Shown in pieces: positions 32,856-42,076 of a stretch of 64,000 nt of DNA. The stretch's first letter is position 1; each line of letters starts with the position of its first letter. This stretch comes from Xiheicaenibacterium sp046351325 (GTDB taxonomy: Bacteria > Myxococcota_A > Polyangia > Polyangiales > Polyangiaceae). The position numbers were made by a program, and so were the translations under genes. The notes below the pieces were generated by a model, which had not been told where the DNA came from, did not search any database, and worked only from the letters and a program-made list of their open reading frames with translations. The stretch is from positions 620,001 to 684,000 of the forward strand of contig JAXLYR010000004.1 in NCBI GenBank assembly GCA_046351325.1, written 5' to 3'.

Positions 32856-33701
32856 ATGCGCGCCATGGCTGAGCGCGACATCCTTCAGGCGCTGTCCGCG
32901 CTCGGGTTCAACCTCAACGAGAGTCGCGCGTACGCGTCGCTGCTCGTGCTCGGCGCCTCGACTGGGTACGAGGTCGCGCAACACTCGGGCATCCCGCGAT
33001 CGGCCGTTTACACGGTGCTTCGCAAGCTCGTGTCCGGCGGCGCAGCTCGGCGCGTGCCAGGCCCTCCGGAGCGCTTCACCGCGACCTCTCCCGACACGCT
33101 CGTCGCTCACTTGAAGAAGCGGCTCGAGGCTTCCTCTGTGGCGTTGCGAGAGGCCGCCGCCGCGCTCGCCCCTGCGAGCACGACGCCCGATGCCTTCAGC
33201 GTGCAGGGCTACGAGCGCATCATCGAGGAGGCGAGCACGATCGTGCACGGGGCTGCGCACACGCTCGTCATCAGCGGTTGGCCCCGAGAGCTCGTTCGAC
33301 TCGAGAGTGAGATCGAGCGCGCGGTGGCTCGCGGTGTCTACGTCGTCGTGTTCTCGCACGCGGCTCTACCCGAGGGATTGCGCGGGGTCCGCTTCAGCTA
33401 CGGCCTCGCCGAGAGCGACCTCGAGGCCTTCTGGCGTCATCGCCTGGTGGTGATCGCGGATGATGCGCGGAGCCTCCTCAGCGCGACCGAGCTCGCCGAT
33501 TCGGACCGCGCCGTGGTGAGCGACACGGTGGCGATCGCCGAGGTCGCGGTCAGCCAGATCGCGCTCGACATCACGTTGCTCTCGCAGCGGCACAAACACG
33601 ATGCGGGGCCAGTGCTCGCGAAGATCCTGGGCGATCGCATCGGCAGGCTCGACACGCTCCTCGCCAAACGCGACGTCCCCGAGCTTGCGGGCTCCGCTTG
33701 A
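32856..33701 (+). CDS. TrmB-type transcriptional regulator
   Basis: A 281-residue regulator. The N-terminal winged helix (LQALSALGFNLNESRAYASLLVLG, then IPRSAVYTVLRKLVSGGAAR) is the TrmB/sugar-regulator type. A short coiled segment with LKKRLEASSVALREAAAAL follows. The C-terminal ligand-binding domain is phospholipase D-like (YERIIEEASTIVHGAAHTLV). ATG 32856 is preferred; ATG 32865 is an alternative. It diverges from the M23 peptidase gene, with a 75-base gap, and may control it. This is inferred from position only. Confidence 0.8.
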   Translation: MRAMAERDILQALSALGFNLNESRAYASLLVLGASTGYEVAQHSGIPRSAVYTVLRKLVSGGAARRVPGPPERFTATSPDTLVAHLKKRLEASSVALREAAAALAPASTTPDAFSVQGYERIIEEASTIVHGAAHTLVISGWPRELVRLESEIERAVARGVYVVVFSHAALPEGLRGVRFSYGLAESDLEAFWRHRLVVIADDARSLLSATELADSDRAVVSDTVAIAEVAVSQIALDITLLSQRHKHDAGPVLAKILGDRIGRLDTLLAKRDVPELAGSA

Positions 33702-33762
33702 GGCAGCTCGCCGCGCGATGCGTTCGTGTCATCCTCAGAAGACTCAAAGGATTGGGGGCAAA

Positions 33763-34317
33763 ATGAAGTCGTTCGCTGTCGGCGCCGTGACGTGCATCGG
33801 GCTCTTGGGGTGTTCTTCGGAGCGCGGTTCGCATGCAGACGCGGAGGTCGCTGTCTCGCAGCCGTCCTCGTCGTCGAGTGAGACCGCCGAGGCTCTCCCA
33901 CGACATTCGCAGGCAGACGACTTCAAGCTGCCCGCCGTCATGGGGGTCGCGCTCGGCCAGCCGTGCGACGCAACGACCGACTGGAAGTGCGGCAAGAACA
34001 ACTTCGCTTCGATCGAAGAGTCGCCGAACCACTACGTCGGCGAACCGCTGAAGCCACCGTGTGAGTTCGTCCCTGTCGAGTCGAAGAACAACGGCTACGC
34101 GGCTTCGGCGTGCGTGGCGGACGACCACTTGCTGATCGCGCTCGATTGCCTCTACTGCCGCATGCCGTCGAATTCGATCCTCCACGCGAGGATAAGCATG
34201 CTCACCGCGGAGCAGCAGAAGCGGCTCTTCGACTCGCTGCAGTTGACCGGGTCACCGCCGACGAACGCCGCTGAGTGGCGCAGCGCGATCGCGCGCAACC
34301 GAGCGCAGAGCCACTGA
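33763..34317 (+). CDS. lipoprotein of unknown function
   Basis: A 184-residue predicted lipoprotein with lipobox GLLGC and a short Ser-rich linker. The globular part (about residues 50-184) has cysteines in ALGQPCDATTDWKCG, PPCEFVP, SACVADD and DCLYCRMP, which could form disulfides. I do not recognise the family. A GGGGG stretch a few bases before the ATG can serve as the ribosome binding site. It lies 61 bases after the TrmB-type gene on the same strand. Confidence 0.7.
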   Translation: MKSFAVGAVTCIGLLGCSSERGSHADAEVAVSQPSSSSSETAEALPRHSQADDFKLPAVMGVALGQPCDATTDWKCGKNNFASIEESPNHYVGEPLKPPCEFVPVESKNNGYAASACVADDHLLIALDCLYCRMPSNSILHARISMLTAEQQKRLFDSLQLTGSPPTNAAEWRSAIARNRAQSH

Positions 34318-34332
34318 CGCTCGCGGCGAGTC

Positions 34333-35841
34333 TCAGCCGCGCGCCCAGATGCGGGCCATCCAAGCCTCCACCGCCTCGGACGTGCGAGGGATCGAGCCGG
34401 AGAGGTTGCGCATCCCCGTCTTCGTCACGAGGACGTCGTCTTCGATGCGGACGCCGATCCCCCGATAGCGCTCGGGCACCGTGAGATCGTCGGGCTGAAA
34501 ATACAGGCCCGGCTCGATGGTGAGCACCATGCCCGGCTCGAGCTTCCCGTAGCGGTAGACCTCTTGCCGAGCCTTCGCGCAGTCGTGGACGTCGATGCCG
34601 AGCATGTGGCTCGTGTTGTGGAGCGTGTAGCGCTTCTGCAGCTGTTGATCGGGTTCGAGCGCGCGGTCGACGTCGTCGAGGAGGCCCATGGCCTTGAGGC
34701 CCTCGGCGAGGACGCGCTGTGCGACGCGGTTCGGCTCCATGAAGTCGACGCCCGGCTTCACCGCGCGGAGCGCGGCAGCCTGAGCCTTCGCCACGAGGTC
34801 GTAGACCTCACGCTGCTCTTTGGTGAACTTGCCCGAGATCGGCACGGTGCGCGTGATGTCCGCGGTGTAGAGCTTCTTGCCCTCGATGCCGGCGTCGAGC
34901 AGCAAGAGATCCGATCGACGGAGCTTCGCGTCGTTGCGCGTCCAATGCAGGATGCAAGCGTTCGCGCCGCTCGCTGCGATCGTCCCGTAGCCGACGTCGT
35001 TGCCCTCGACTCGGGCGCGCAGGTTGAAAATTCCCTCGACCTCGCGCTCGGTCTTCGCCGTGCGGAGCGTGCGAATCACGTCTTCGAAGCCGCGCTTCGT
35101 CGAGGCGACGACCTTCTCGAGCTCCGAGATTTCCTTGTCATCCTTGATCAGCCGCACCTCGGAGAGGAACTCGGCGAGCTCGCGGTCGGCGCTCGCGCGC
35201 GGGTGCTTCACCGCCTGATCGACGCGCTCGCTGAAGCCCGTGAGCACGCGCACGCGCGCTCGGTTCTTCGGCCGCTGCATCTCTTCGAGGTACTGCGCGA
35301 GCTCGGGCAGGCCGCGGCACTCGTCGACCCCGAAGCGGACCTTGCTCTCGGCGACGCCGAGGCGCGCGCCGACCCAGAGCTCACCCTTCGCGTGGTCGGT
35401 GAAGAAGGTCTTGTCGGAGCGCCCTGGGTTCGGCTCGACGAAGAGGACGTGCTTGTGTCCGCCACGCGCCTTCGGCTCGAGGACGAGGACGCAGTCGGGC
35501 TCGACGTTGCCCGTCAGGTAGAAGAAGTCGCTGCCCGGGCGGAAGCGATAATACGTGTCGTTCGCGCGGACCTTCTCGTGGCCCGTCGGGATGACGAGGT
35601 AATCGCCAGGGAATTTGTGCGAGAGCGTGCGGCGTCGCCTCGCGAAGGCTTCGACGTCCTCGATGGGCGCGGGCGGCGTCGTGTCGCGAGGCTGCCAGCC
35701 CTTCATCATGAAGGCGACGAGCGCGTCCGGGTGCTGCGGCGGCGCCTTGAATTTCGCCTTCTTCTCGGGCGTTCGCTTCACACGGGTGCGAGAGCTCTGC
35801 TCTTTGGCGGGAGCCTCGGGGACGAAATCGGCGCGCTTCAT
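34333..35841 (-). CDS. pepP: Xaa-Pro aminopeptidase (aminopeptidase P)
   Basis: A 502-residue metallopeptidase that removes N-terminal residues preceding proline. The N-terminal AMP_N domain has FARRRRTLSHKFPGDYLVIP and FYLTGNVEPDCVLVL. The pita-bread domain carries the five metal ligands: the two Asp of LLDAGIEGKKLYTADITRT, the His of NTSHMLGIDVHD, and the Glu residues of LTIEPGLYF and RIEDDVLVT. A Lys-rich N-terminal extension of about 35 residues precedes the domain. ATG 35841 is chosen over ATG 35901 because the extra residues look random. It is cytoplasmic. Confidence 0.93.
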   Translation of the reverse strand: MKRADFVPEAPAKEQSSRTRVKRTPEKKAKFKAPPQHPDALVAFMMKGWQPRDTTPPAPIEDVEAFARRRRTLSHKFPGDYLVIPTGHEKVRANDTYYRFRPGSDFFYLTGNVEPDCVLVLEPKARGGHKHVLFVEPNPGRSDKTFFTDHAKGELWVGARLGVAESKVRFGVDECRGLPELAQYLEEMQRPKNRARVRVLTGFSERVDQAVKHPRASADRELAEFLSEVRLIKDDKEISELEKVVASTKRGFEDVIRTLRTAKTEREVEGIFNLRARVEGNDVGYGTIAASGANACILHWTRNDAKLRRSDLLLLDAGIEGKKLYTADITRTVPISGKFTKEQREVYDLVAKAQAAALRAVKPGVDFMEPNRVAQRVLAEGLKAMGLLDDVDRALEPDQQLQKRYTLHNTSHMLGIDVHDCAKARQEVYRYGKLEPGMVLTIEPGLYFQPDDLTVPERYRGIGVRIEDDVLVTKTGMRNLSGSIPRTSEAVEAWMARIWARG

Positions 35842-35920
35842 GACGGGTGCGTGGATCAAAGCATCGATTTCGCACCGAACCAAGCCATGCGCGTGGGCCA
35901 CGCGCGGTTCGCGTGGCGGT

Positions 35921-36796
35921 TCACGTCAGCGGGCGAAACGCAGCCTCCCGCGCGATGTAAGGGACGTAGCGAAAATCGCGGATGCCGCCGACGCGATCGC
36001 CCTCCCACGAGAGCAGCACGAAATAGGACGGCGTCGTGGCCGCACCGACGAAGGCCGCGAGGACCAAGCGACCCTCGAGCTCGCCGGGCTGCAGGCGAAC
36101 GTCCTCTTTTTCGTAGCGCGCGAAGTACATGCCCACCTGCTTGCCGCGCCGCTGCGTCTTCGAGACGAGGTCGAGTTGGCAGTCGTCGGCGATGAGCGCG
36201 CGCACGCCGTCCCAATCGCGTGCGTTGAAGAGCGTCGCGTATTGCTCGAGCTTCTCGCGAGCCTCCGCCTTCCATCGATCTTCGTCGGGCGCGGCGCTCC
36301 GCAGCGCTGCGCGGCCGCGAACCAGCAGGGCCTTCACGCTCATGATGGTGGTCCCCATCGTCTCGGCGGTCTCTTCGAGGGAGTGGTCGAGGACGTCCTT
36401 CAAGATCACGGCGCTCCGTTGGCTCGTCGGCAGCGTGAGGAAGAGCGCGAGCGCGGCGCGCACGATAGAGGGATCGGGCGCGGCGTCCGCGGCGCCGAGG
36501 TCGGCGACGTCGGTGAGATCGGCGCGAGGCTCGGTCAGCTTGCGGCCGTGCGCCTTGAGAAAATCGAGGGCGGTGTTGTGCGTGATGCGGAAGAGCCACG
36601 GTCGAAGCGGCGGAGGCTCCGGCATCTGACTTAGGGCGTAGAGAGCCTTCGCGAGGGATTCTTGAACAATGTCCTCGCCATCGATCACGGAGCCCGTGAG
36701 CCGCGCCGCGTATCGATGAAGCTCGGGTCGAACGTCGTCGACGAGCGTGAGAAATGCCTCGCGAGCCCGCGCGAGCTCAGCGACCGTGTCCGTCAT
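35921..36796 (-). CDS. ECF sigma factor with SnoaL-like C-terminal domain
   Basis: A 291-residue sigma factor. Region 2 (LHRYAARLTGSVIDGEDIVQ, RPWLFRITHNTALDFL) and region 4 (LPTSQRSAVILKDVLDHSLE) are intact. The C-terminal 110 residues form a SnoaL/NTF2-like domain (EQYATLFNARDWDGVRALIA), as in SigJ/ECF41-type factors, where this domain controls activity in place of an anti-sigma factor. ATG 36796 has a GAGGA upstream; ATG 36820 is an alternative. The SRPBCC gene lies directly upstream on the same strand. Confidence 0.88.
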   Translation of the reverse strand: MTDTVAELARAREAFLTLVDDVRPELHRYAARLTGSVIDGEDIVQESLAKALYALSQMPEPPPLRPWLFRITHNTALDFLKAHGRKLTEPRADLTDVADLGAADAAPDPSIVRAALALFLTLPTSQRSAVILKDVLDHSLEETAETMGTTIMSVKALLVRGRAALRSAAPDEDRWKAEAREKLEQYATLFNARDWDGVRALIADDCQLDLVSKTQRRGKQVGMYFARYEKEDVRLQPGELEGRLVLAAFVGAATTPSYFVLLSWEGDRVGGIRDFRYVPYIAREAAFRPLT

Positions 36797-36829
36797 GGTC
36801 CCGTCCTCGCGCGTGAGCATCGCACGGGC

Positions 36830-37294
36830 TCAGGTCGATTCGGCGGCTCGCTTCAGATCGGCGGCGTAGGTCGCGAACGCCGCGGTGAAGTCGGGCAGGC
36901 TGCCCTTGATGAGCGGCAGCATCAGGCCGGAGAACTCCTCGCGCATCGCGAACTCGGTGCGCCCGTCCGGCCTCGGCGTCAGCGTGAACGAGCGAACCCC
37001 GCGGAACATCGGCGCCATGCCATCGCTCCACTCCATGCTCGAAGCAGGCTCGAGCTTCGTGACCGTCGGCTTGAAGACGCGCTCGGGCGCGAGCTTCACG
37101 CGGAGCTCGAGCTTTTGCCCGAGCTCGATGGGGCCCTTCACGCTCACGACGGTCGAGTTCCAAGCGCTCATGCGCTCGGCGTCGGTGAGCAGCGCCCAGA
37201 TCTTGGCTGCGTCGGCGCGGATGTCGGTCGCCACCGCGTAGGTCAGGCGAAATGTGGACTCGGTCTTCTCGGCGGAGCTCGTGGTGGCTGTCAT
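36830..37294 (-). CDS. SRPBCC family protein
   Basis: A 154-residue polyketide cyclase/START-like (SRPBCC) protein. Typical features are DAAKIWALLTDAERMSAWNSTVV at the start, a series of beta strands (KLELRVKLAPERVFKPTVTK) and a C-terminal long helix (FTAAFATYAADLKRAAEST). Such proteins bind hydrophobic ligands. ATG 37294 is chosen because it gives a standard-length domain. It is 33 bases upstream of the ECF sigma gene and is probably co-transcribed with it. Confidence 0.85.
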   Translation of the reverse strand: MTATTSSAEKTESTFRLTYAVATDIRADAAKIWALLTDAERMSAWNSTVVSVKGPIELGQKLELRVKLAPERVFKPTVTKLEPASSMEWSDGMAPMFRGVRSFTLTPRPDGRTEFAMREEFSGLMLPLIKGSLPDFTAAFATYAADLKRAAEST

Positions 37295-37356
37295 AGTCTC
37301 TCCACCGACGACGACCGAGCCGCCCCGAAGGATGCGGTCGCGTGAAGAAAAAGATC

Positions 37357-38403
37357 TCAGTCGGCGAGGGGGCCGGGTTCGACCGCGATCTCGTGGCCGT
37401 GGAGCCGCAAGGTCACCGCCGAGCACCCGCCGGGCGCGCCGTCCGCGTCGGGCCCGACCTTGGCCGGGGAGGTGCGGCAGTCCTCGTCGTGCTCGTCGGT
37501 GCGCAGCACCCGCGCGCCCCGTGACTCGAGCAGGGCGATGATCTCGGGGTCGGGCAGGACGACCTTGGCGTAGGGCATCGGGCCGCTCGAAACGAGGGCG
37601 ACCGTTGGGCTAACAGCGTCCAAGAATCGCGCGCGCGTCGAGGTCATCGAGCCGTGGTGGCCGACGACGAGCACGTCGCTGTCGAGCTCCTTCGAGGCGC
37701 GATCGATGAGCTCGGCCTCGACGCTCGAGGACGTCGGCTCGGCCGGAGGGGCGCGCCGTACACCGCCGGTTGCATCCCCCATAAAAAGAGCTCGCACACC
37801 TCCGAGGTCGAAGCGCACGACGATCGACGCGTCGTTCGGATCGGAGGCGTCGGGTCGCGTCGAGAGCACCGTCGCGGTGGCTTGCGAGCCGAGCCTGATT
37901 CGCTCGCCGGCTGCGAAACCGCGAGGTGACGAGGCGCCGGCCTCGCGGACGACGATGCTCGGCTCGGCGTCGATCGCGGCGCGCAGCACCTCGCTCGCGC
38001 CCGAGTCGCTCGAGGCACCGGAGAGCCAGACCTCGCGCACGTCGTAGCTCGCGAAGACGTCGGGCAAGAGCGAGATGTGATCGCGATGCGGATGCGAGAC
38101 GAAGAGGTGATCGATGCGCGCGCCGCCCGCGAGCTCGAGCGCGAGGTACGCGACGAGTCGGTTGTCGGCGCCGGTGCGTCGATCGTCGTTGCTGCCACCG
38201 TCGTAGAGCACGGTGAAATCGGCGCCGTGGACGAGCACGGCGAGGCCGGTGCCCACGTCGAACATCGTGATCTCGAAGGTCGGCGCGGGGCCGTCGTCGT
38301 CGCTCGGTTTGGTCTCGGGGTGTGGCGTCGGGCTCGCGCTGCACGCCGCGCCGAGCGTGAGGACGGCGAGCGCCGCGATCGCGGAGCGGAGTCGGCTCGT
38401 CAT
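37357..38403 (-). CDS. exported metallo-beta-lactamase fold lipoprotein
   Basis: A 348-residue protein. The lipobox LGAAC is followed by a ComEC/Rec2-like metallo-beta-lactamase domain: FEITMFDVGTGLAVLV, the metal motif SHPHRDH, LFMGDATG, and VLVVGHHGSMTSTRARFLDAV. It resembles the hydrolase part of DNA-uptake protein ComEC but is a separate secreted protein. The substrate is unknown. Its ATG overlaps the stop of the alpha/beta hydrolase gene by 4 bases (38400-38403). Confidence 0.85.
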   Translation of the reverse strand: MTSRLRSAIAALAVLTLGAACSASPTPHPETKPSDDDGPAPTFEITMFDVGTGLAVLVHGADFTVLYDGGSNDDRRTGADNRLVAYLALELAGGARIDHLFVSHPHRDHISLLPDVFASYDVREVWLSGASSDSGASEVLRAAIDAEPSIVVREAGASSPRGFAAGERIRLGSQATATVLSTRPDASDPNDASIVVRFDLGGVRALFMGDATGGVRRAPPAEPTSSSVEAELIDRASKELDSDVLVVGHHGSMTSTRARFLDAVSPTVALVSSGPMPYAKVVLPDPEIIALLESRGARVLRTDEHDEDCRTSPAKVGPDADGAPGGCSAVTLRLHGHEIAVEPGPLAD

Positions 38404-39287
38404 CGCGCGGGAGCGTCGGCGAAGGCCTCGAGGATGAACCGCGCGAGCTCGTCGGGATGCGACCAGTGCATCATGTGACCCGCGTCGGGGAGCGACCGCT
38501 TCGTGAGCTCTGCGATGGTGGCGAGGCGCTCGTCTTCATCGGGTGGATGCCAGCCTGTCGGGCCGCCGTCGACGAAGAGCACGGGGCAGGTGATCGCTCG
38601 CAGGAACGACTCGAAGACGCGGCCGCTGAACGGCGTGGGAGAGGCCGTGCGATGCAGCGGATCCCACGACCACGCGAGCTCGCCGCTCGGGAGCGCGCGC
38701 GTGAGGAGCGCGGCGCGGCTGCGCAAGAGATCGCGATCGAGGCGCGGGTGCGAGGCCGCAAGCCGATCCGTCGCGGCCTCGAGATCGCCGAGGGGGCGCG
38801 GCTGTCGGTCGACGACGCGGCGCCGATCCTCGAGCCAGCGACGCATGCGATCGACCGCGAGCGCGGGCGGCTCGTCCATCGGACCGAGGCCCTCGAGGAT
38901 CGCGAGCTTTCGCACGCGATCGGGGCGCGTACCGGCGTAGAGCGCCGCGACGCCGCCGCCCATGCTGTGCCCGACCACGCCGAGCCACGCCGGCGCGAGC
39001 GACGCCACCAAATCCTCGACGTCCGCGACGTAGTCGGGAAAGTGGTAGTAGCCGCCGCTGCCGATCCACTCGGTCGAACCGAAGCCGCGCAGGTCGGGCG
39101 CGACGACGTCGTAACCGGCCGCGAGCAGGTGCGGCGCGACGCGATCCCACGTGGCCCCCGCGTCGAGGAACCCGTGCAAAAGGAGCAGCGTGCGCCGCTC
39201 GGGGAAGCGATCGCGCGCGGGCTCGCCGAAGCGATGAAGGGCGTATTCGAGGCCGTTGACGCGCACGCGCTGGGTGGGCTCCGTCAT
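38400..39287 (-). CDS. alpha/beta hydrolase
   Basis: A 295-residue alpha/beta hydrolase. It has LLLLHGFLDAGATWDRVAPH (oxyanion region), DVVAPDLRGFG, the nucleophile elbow GHSMGGG with catalytic Ser, and a C-terminal LPDAGHMMHWSHPDELA with catalytic His. The acid is probably the Asp in PVLFVDGGP. A cap region lies in between. The substrate is not predictable. ATG 39287 is chosen as the first Met before RVRVNGLEYALHRFG. It diverges from deoC with a 45-base gap. Confidence 0.88.
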   Translation of the reverse strand: MTEPTQRVRVNGLEYALHRFGEPARDRFPERRTLLLLHGFLDAGATWDRVAPHLLAAGYDVVAPDLRGFGSTEWIGSGGYYHFPDYVADVEDLVASLAPAWLGVVGHSMGGGVAALYAGTRPDRVRKLAILEGLGPMDEPPALAVDRMRRWLEDRRRVVDRQPRPLGDLEAATDRLAASHPRLDRDLLRSRAALLTRALPSGELAWSWDPLHRTASPTPFSGRVFESFLRAITCPVLFVDGGPTGWHPPDEDERLATIAELTKRSLPDAGHMMHWSHPDELARFILEAFADAPAR

Positions 39288-39332
39288 GCTTTTGCGAGGC
39301 TTCCTATCACGGGAGTCTGCTAGCTTCGGCGC

Positions 39333-40244
39333 GTGCGTTCGCAAGCTTCGTTCACGATCGAGCAGCTGGCCTGCCCCACCATCGACAAGGTCTACGTCGA
39401 GGAGCGCGCGTCGGCGCTCGGTAAGCGCAGCATCAAGAAGAGCGCGAAAATCGCGGGGCTCAAGCTCGCGATCTCGATGATGGACCTCACGACCTTGGAG
39501 GGGAAAGACACCCCCGGCAAGGTCGCGATGATGTGCCAGAAGGCGCGCTGGCCGCACGAGCGCGCCGACATCCCGTCGTGCGCTGCGGTCTGCGTTTATC
39601 CGAACCTCGTCACCGTCGCGAAGAAGGCGCTCGAGGGTTCGACGGTGAAGGTCGCGAGCGTCGCGACGGCGTTTCCGAGCGGTCTCTCGCCGCTTCCGGT
39701 GAAGCTCGAGGACACGCGGCGCGCGGTCGAGTTCGGCGCGGACGAGATCGACATGGTCATCGATCGAGGCGCGATGCTCGCGGGCGACCACGCCAAGGTC
39801 TTCGACGAGATCGCGGCGATCAAAGAGGCCTGCGGCGCCGCTCACCTCAAGGTCATCCTCGAGACGGGCGAGCTCGGCACCTACGACAAGGTTCGTCGCG
39901 CGAGCGATCTCGCGATGCTCGCGGGCGCCGACTTCATCAAGACCTCGACGGGCAAGATCCAACCGGCTGCTACGCCGCCCGTGACGCTGGTCATGCTCCA
40001 GGCGATCGCGGACCACTACTACCGCACGGGCAAGCGCATCGGGATGAAGCCGGCAGGTGGCATCCGAACGGCCAAGCAGGCGCTGCATTACTTGGTCATG
40101 GTGAAAGAAACGCTCGGTGACGCGTGGCTGACGCCGGACCTCTTCCGCTTCGGCGCTTCGACGCTCCTCAACGACGTGCTCATGCAGATCGAGAAGGAAC
40201 GGACGAGCGCGTACCAGGGCCAGGACTACTTCAGCAAAGACTGA
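39333..40244 (+). CDS. deoC: deoxyribose-phosphate aldolase
   Basis: A 303-residue class I aldolase that cleaves 2-deoxyribose 5-phosphate to glyceraldehyde 3-phosphate and acetaldehyde in deoxynucleoside breakdown. The Schiff-base Lys is K203 in DFIKTSTGK. K239 in GMKPAGGIR and K173 in LKVILETGE are also conserved. It is of the longer subtype, with extra N-terminal residues before the barrel. GTG 39333 is the first start giving a complete N-terminus. It is cytoplasmic. Confidence 0.95.
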   Translation: MRSQASFTIEQLACPTIDKVYVEERASALGKRSIKKSAKIAGLKLAISMMDLTTLEGKDTPGKVAMMCQKARWPHERADIPSCAAVCVYPNLVTVAKKALEGSTVKVASVATAFPSGLSPLPVKLEDTRRAVEFGADEIDMVIDRGAMLAGDHAKVFDEIAAIKEACGAAHLKVILETGELGTYDKVRRASDLAMLAGADFIKTSTGKIQPAATPPVTLVMLQAIADHYYRTGKRIGMKPAGGIRTAKQALHYLVMVKETLGDAWLTPDLFRFGASTLLNDVLMQIEKERTSAYQGQDYFSKD

Positions 40245-40259
40245 GTAAGCTCCCGGGTC

Positions 40260-41357
40260 ATGAGGACCCGGAACTGGTTCAAGCTGCTTGCGATAAGCGT
40301 CGTTGTCTCCGCCTGCGGTGGCGACTCCTCGAACAAGACCGAAGAGCCCAAGCAGAGCGAGAGCGCTGCCTCGAGCACGCCTTCCAATGCCGCGACGGCG
40401 CAGGCGTCATCGGGGGCGAGCTCGTCCAGCGAGCCTGTGCAGCCGAAGCTCTCGTTCGAGGACGCCGTAAAGCGGTATGTGAGCGAGTCGGCGGCCGCGC
40501 TAACCGGTAAAGACGCAAAGCGGTACACAGCGCTCTACACGCCGGCCGCGGTCGTCGCCGTCACTGGGCCGAAGGGCTGGCAGGAGACCCCAGTCTCCGA
40601 GATGGACAAGATCCTGACTGGGTATTTCACGGGCTTCCCCGATCTGGCCTTCAAGTACACGCGCGTCCTCGCTTCTGGGCGATACGCTATTGCCGAGTGG
40701 GTGCTCACGGGCACCAACAAGGGAGACTTCATGGGGAAGAAACCGACGAACAAGAAAGTCGGTTATCGCGGCGCGAGCGTGCTCACCTTCACCGAGGACG
40801 GCCGCGTCCAGCGCGAGTCTTCATATTTCGATATGGGGACAATCATGGGGCAGCTCGGTTTGGACCCTCAAGGGGGTAAGGTCCGCGCCGTCGAGGCACT
40901 ACCCACCAAAGATCCGGAGATCGTCTTCGGCAAAGACGGCTCGGACGCGCCCGCTCGCGGCTGGTACACCGCTGCTGACAAGGGTGACAGCAAAGGCCTG
41001 CTCGCCCAGGCGACCGACGATATCCTCGTGTCGAACCAGTACATGCCCAGTGACACCAAAGGTAAGAAGGAGGTCGAAAAGGAGTTGGCTGGAGGGAACA
41101 AGGCATTCGTCGATCAGAAGACCGAGGTCGTCATGTGCGTCGCCGTCGGATCGGTCATTGGTTGTGAGCTCGCCTGGACTGCGACGTGGAAGGGCGACGC
41201 TATGGGCATGAAAGCCACCGGCAAGAAGGGAATGGTGCACAGCCTCGAGGTGCTCGAGCTGAAGGACGCGAAGGTCGCGAAGACTGTCGCGTACGCGAAT
41301 GGGCTCGAGTTTGCCGGGACCTTCGGGCTGATGGATCCGCCGCCGTCGAGCAAATGA
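40260..41357 (+). CDS. lipoprotein with two SnoaL-like domains
   Basis: A 365-residue lipoprotein with lipobox VVSAC and a Ser/Ala-rich linker to about residue 60. Two NTF2/SnoaL-like domains appear to follow: residues 65-200 (AALTGKDAKRYTALYTPAAV, ending VQRESSYFDMGTIMGQLG) and residues 225-355 (GWYTAADKGDSKGLLAQATD, ending VAKTVAYANGLEFAG). Both are related to the ester cyclase type. The function outside the cytoplasm is unknown. It starts 15 bases after deoC but is unrelated in function. Confidence 0.75.
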   Translation: MRTRNWFKLLAISVVVSACGGDSSNKTEEPKQSESAASSTPSNAATAQASSGASSSSEPVQPKLSFEDAVKRYVSESAAALTGKDAKRYTALYTPAAVVAVTGPKGWQETPVSEMDKILTGYFTGFPDLAFKYTRVLASGRYAIAEWVLTGTNKGDFMGKKPTNKKVGYRGASVLTFTEDGRVQRESSYFDMGTIMGQLGLDPQGGKVRAVEALPTKDPEIVFGKDGSDAPARGWYTAADKGDSKGLLAQATDDILVSNQYMPSDTKGKKEVEKELAGGNKAFVDQKTEVVMCVAVGSVIGCELAWTATWKGDAMGMKATGKKGMVHSLEVLELKDAKVAKTVAYANGLEFAGTFGLMDPPPSSK

Positions 41358-41393
41358 GCGTCGGCGGTTCGTGAAACCTGCTAGACGAAGCAC

Positions 41394-41993
41394 ATGATGC
41401 GCTTTCAGACTGCCTACGACGGTGAGCCGCCTCCGTGGGACATCGGCCGCCCCCAGCCGGCGTTCGTCGCGCTCGCGGACAAGCTCGGTGAGCAACTCCG
41501 CGGGCCCATCCTCGATTGCGGGTGCGGCACCGGCGAGAACACGATGCTCTTCGCCGAGCGCGGCGCGAAGGTCCTCGGGGTCGACGTCGTTGCGCGCGCG
41601 ATCGAGCTCGCCAAAGCGAAGGCCGCGGAGCGTGGGTCGAGCGCCGAGTTTCAGGTCGGTAACGCGCTCGAGCTCGCGAGCCTCGGCAGGTCGTTCTCGA
41701 CGATCATCGACTGCGCGGTATTCCACGTCTTCGACGACGCGGACCGCGGTCGCTATCTGCAATCGCTCGCGTCGGTCCTCGAGCCCGGCGGCTATTACTA
41801 CATGCTTGTATTCAGCGATCGCGAGTCTGCGGAGTGGGGTGGTCCGCGGCGCGTCTCGCAGGCGGAGATCCGCGCTGCGTTCCAAGAGGGCTGGCAAATC
41901 CACTCCATCGAAGAGGCTCGGGTCGACACGCTGTTGCACCCGACTGGCAGCGGCCACGGCTGGTTCTCGACGATTCAGCGCTTAACGAAGTGA
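41394..41993 (+). CDS. class I SAM-dependent methyltransferase
   Basis: A 199-residue methyltransferase. Motif I is ILDCGCGTGENT, the acidic end of strand 2 is VLGVDVVARAIELAKAKA, then FQVGNALEL, IIDCAVFHVF and LEPGGYYYMLVFSD. The N-terminal YDGEPPPWDIGRPQPAF is typical of small thiopurine- or tellurite-resistance-like methyltransferases. The substrate is unknown. It is probably cytoplasmic. Confidence 0.9.
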   Translation: MMRFQTAYDGEPPPWDIGRPQPAFVALADKLGEQLRGPILDCGCGTGENTMLFAERGAKVLGVDVVARAIELAKAKAAERGSSAEFQVGNALELASLGRSFSTIIDCAVFHVFDDADRGRYLQSLASVLEPGGYYYMLVFSDRESAEWGGPRRVSQAEIRAAFQEGWQIHSIEEARVDTLLHPTGSGHGWFSTIQRLTK

Positions 41994-42010
41994 GTCGGCG
42001 ACGCTCGTGA

Positions 42011-42048
42011 GGCCTTGTCAAAAGGCCATGTTCGATGTACTGAACATG
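42011..42048 (+). promoter_or_regulatory. hairpin plus 22-base palindrome upstream of the 42077 gene
   Basis: GGCCTT at 42011-42016 pairs with AAGGCC at 42022-42027. This is followed at once by CATGTTC (42027-42033), N8, GAACATG (42042-42048), a perfect inverted repeat with 7-base arms. The first may be a terminator-like hairpin for the methyltransferase gene without a T run. The second looks like an operator 29 bases before the next start codon. Confidence 0.45.
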
Positions 42049-42076
42049 TGTTCTTCTTCGACGAGAGGTTCACAAG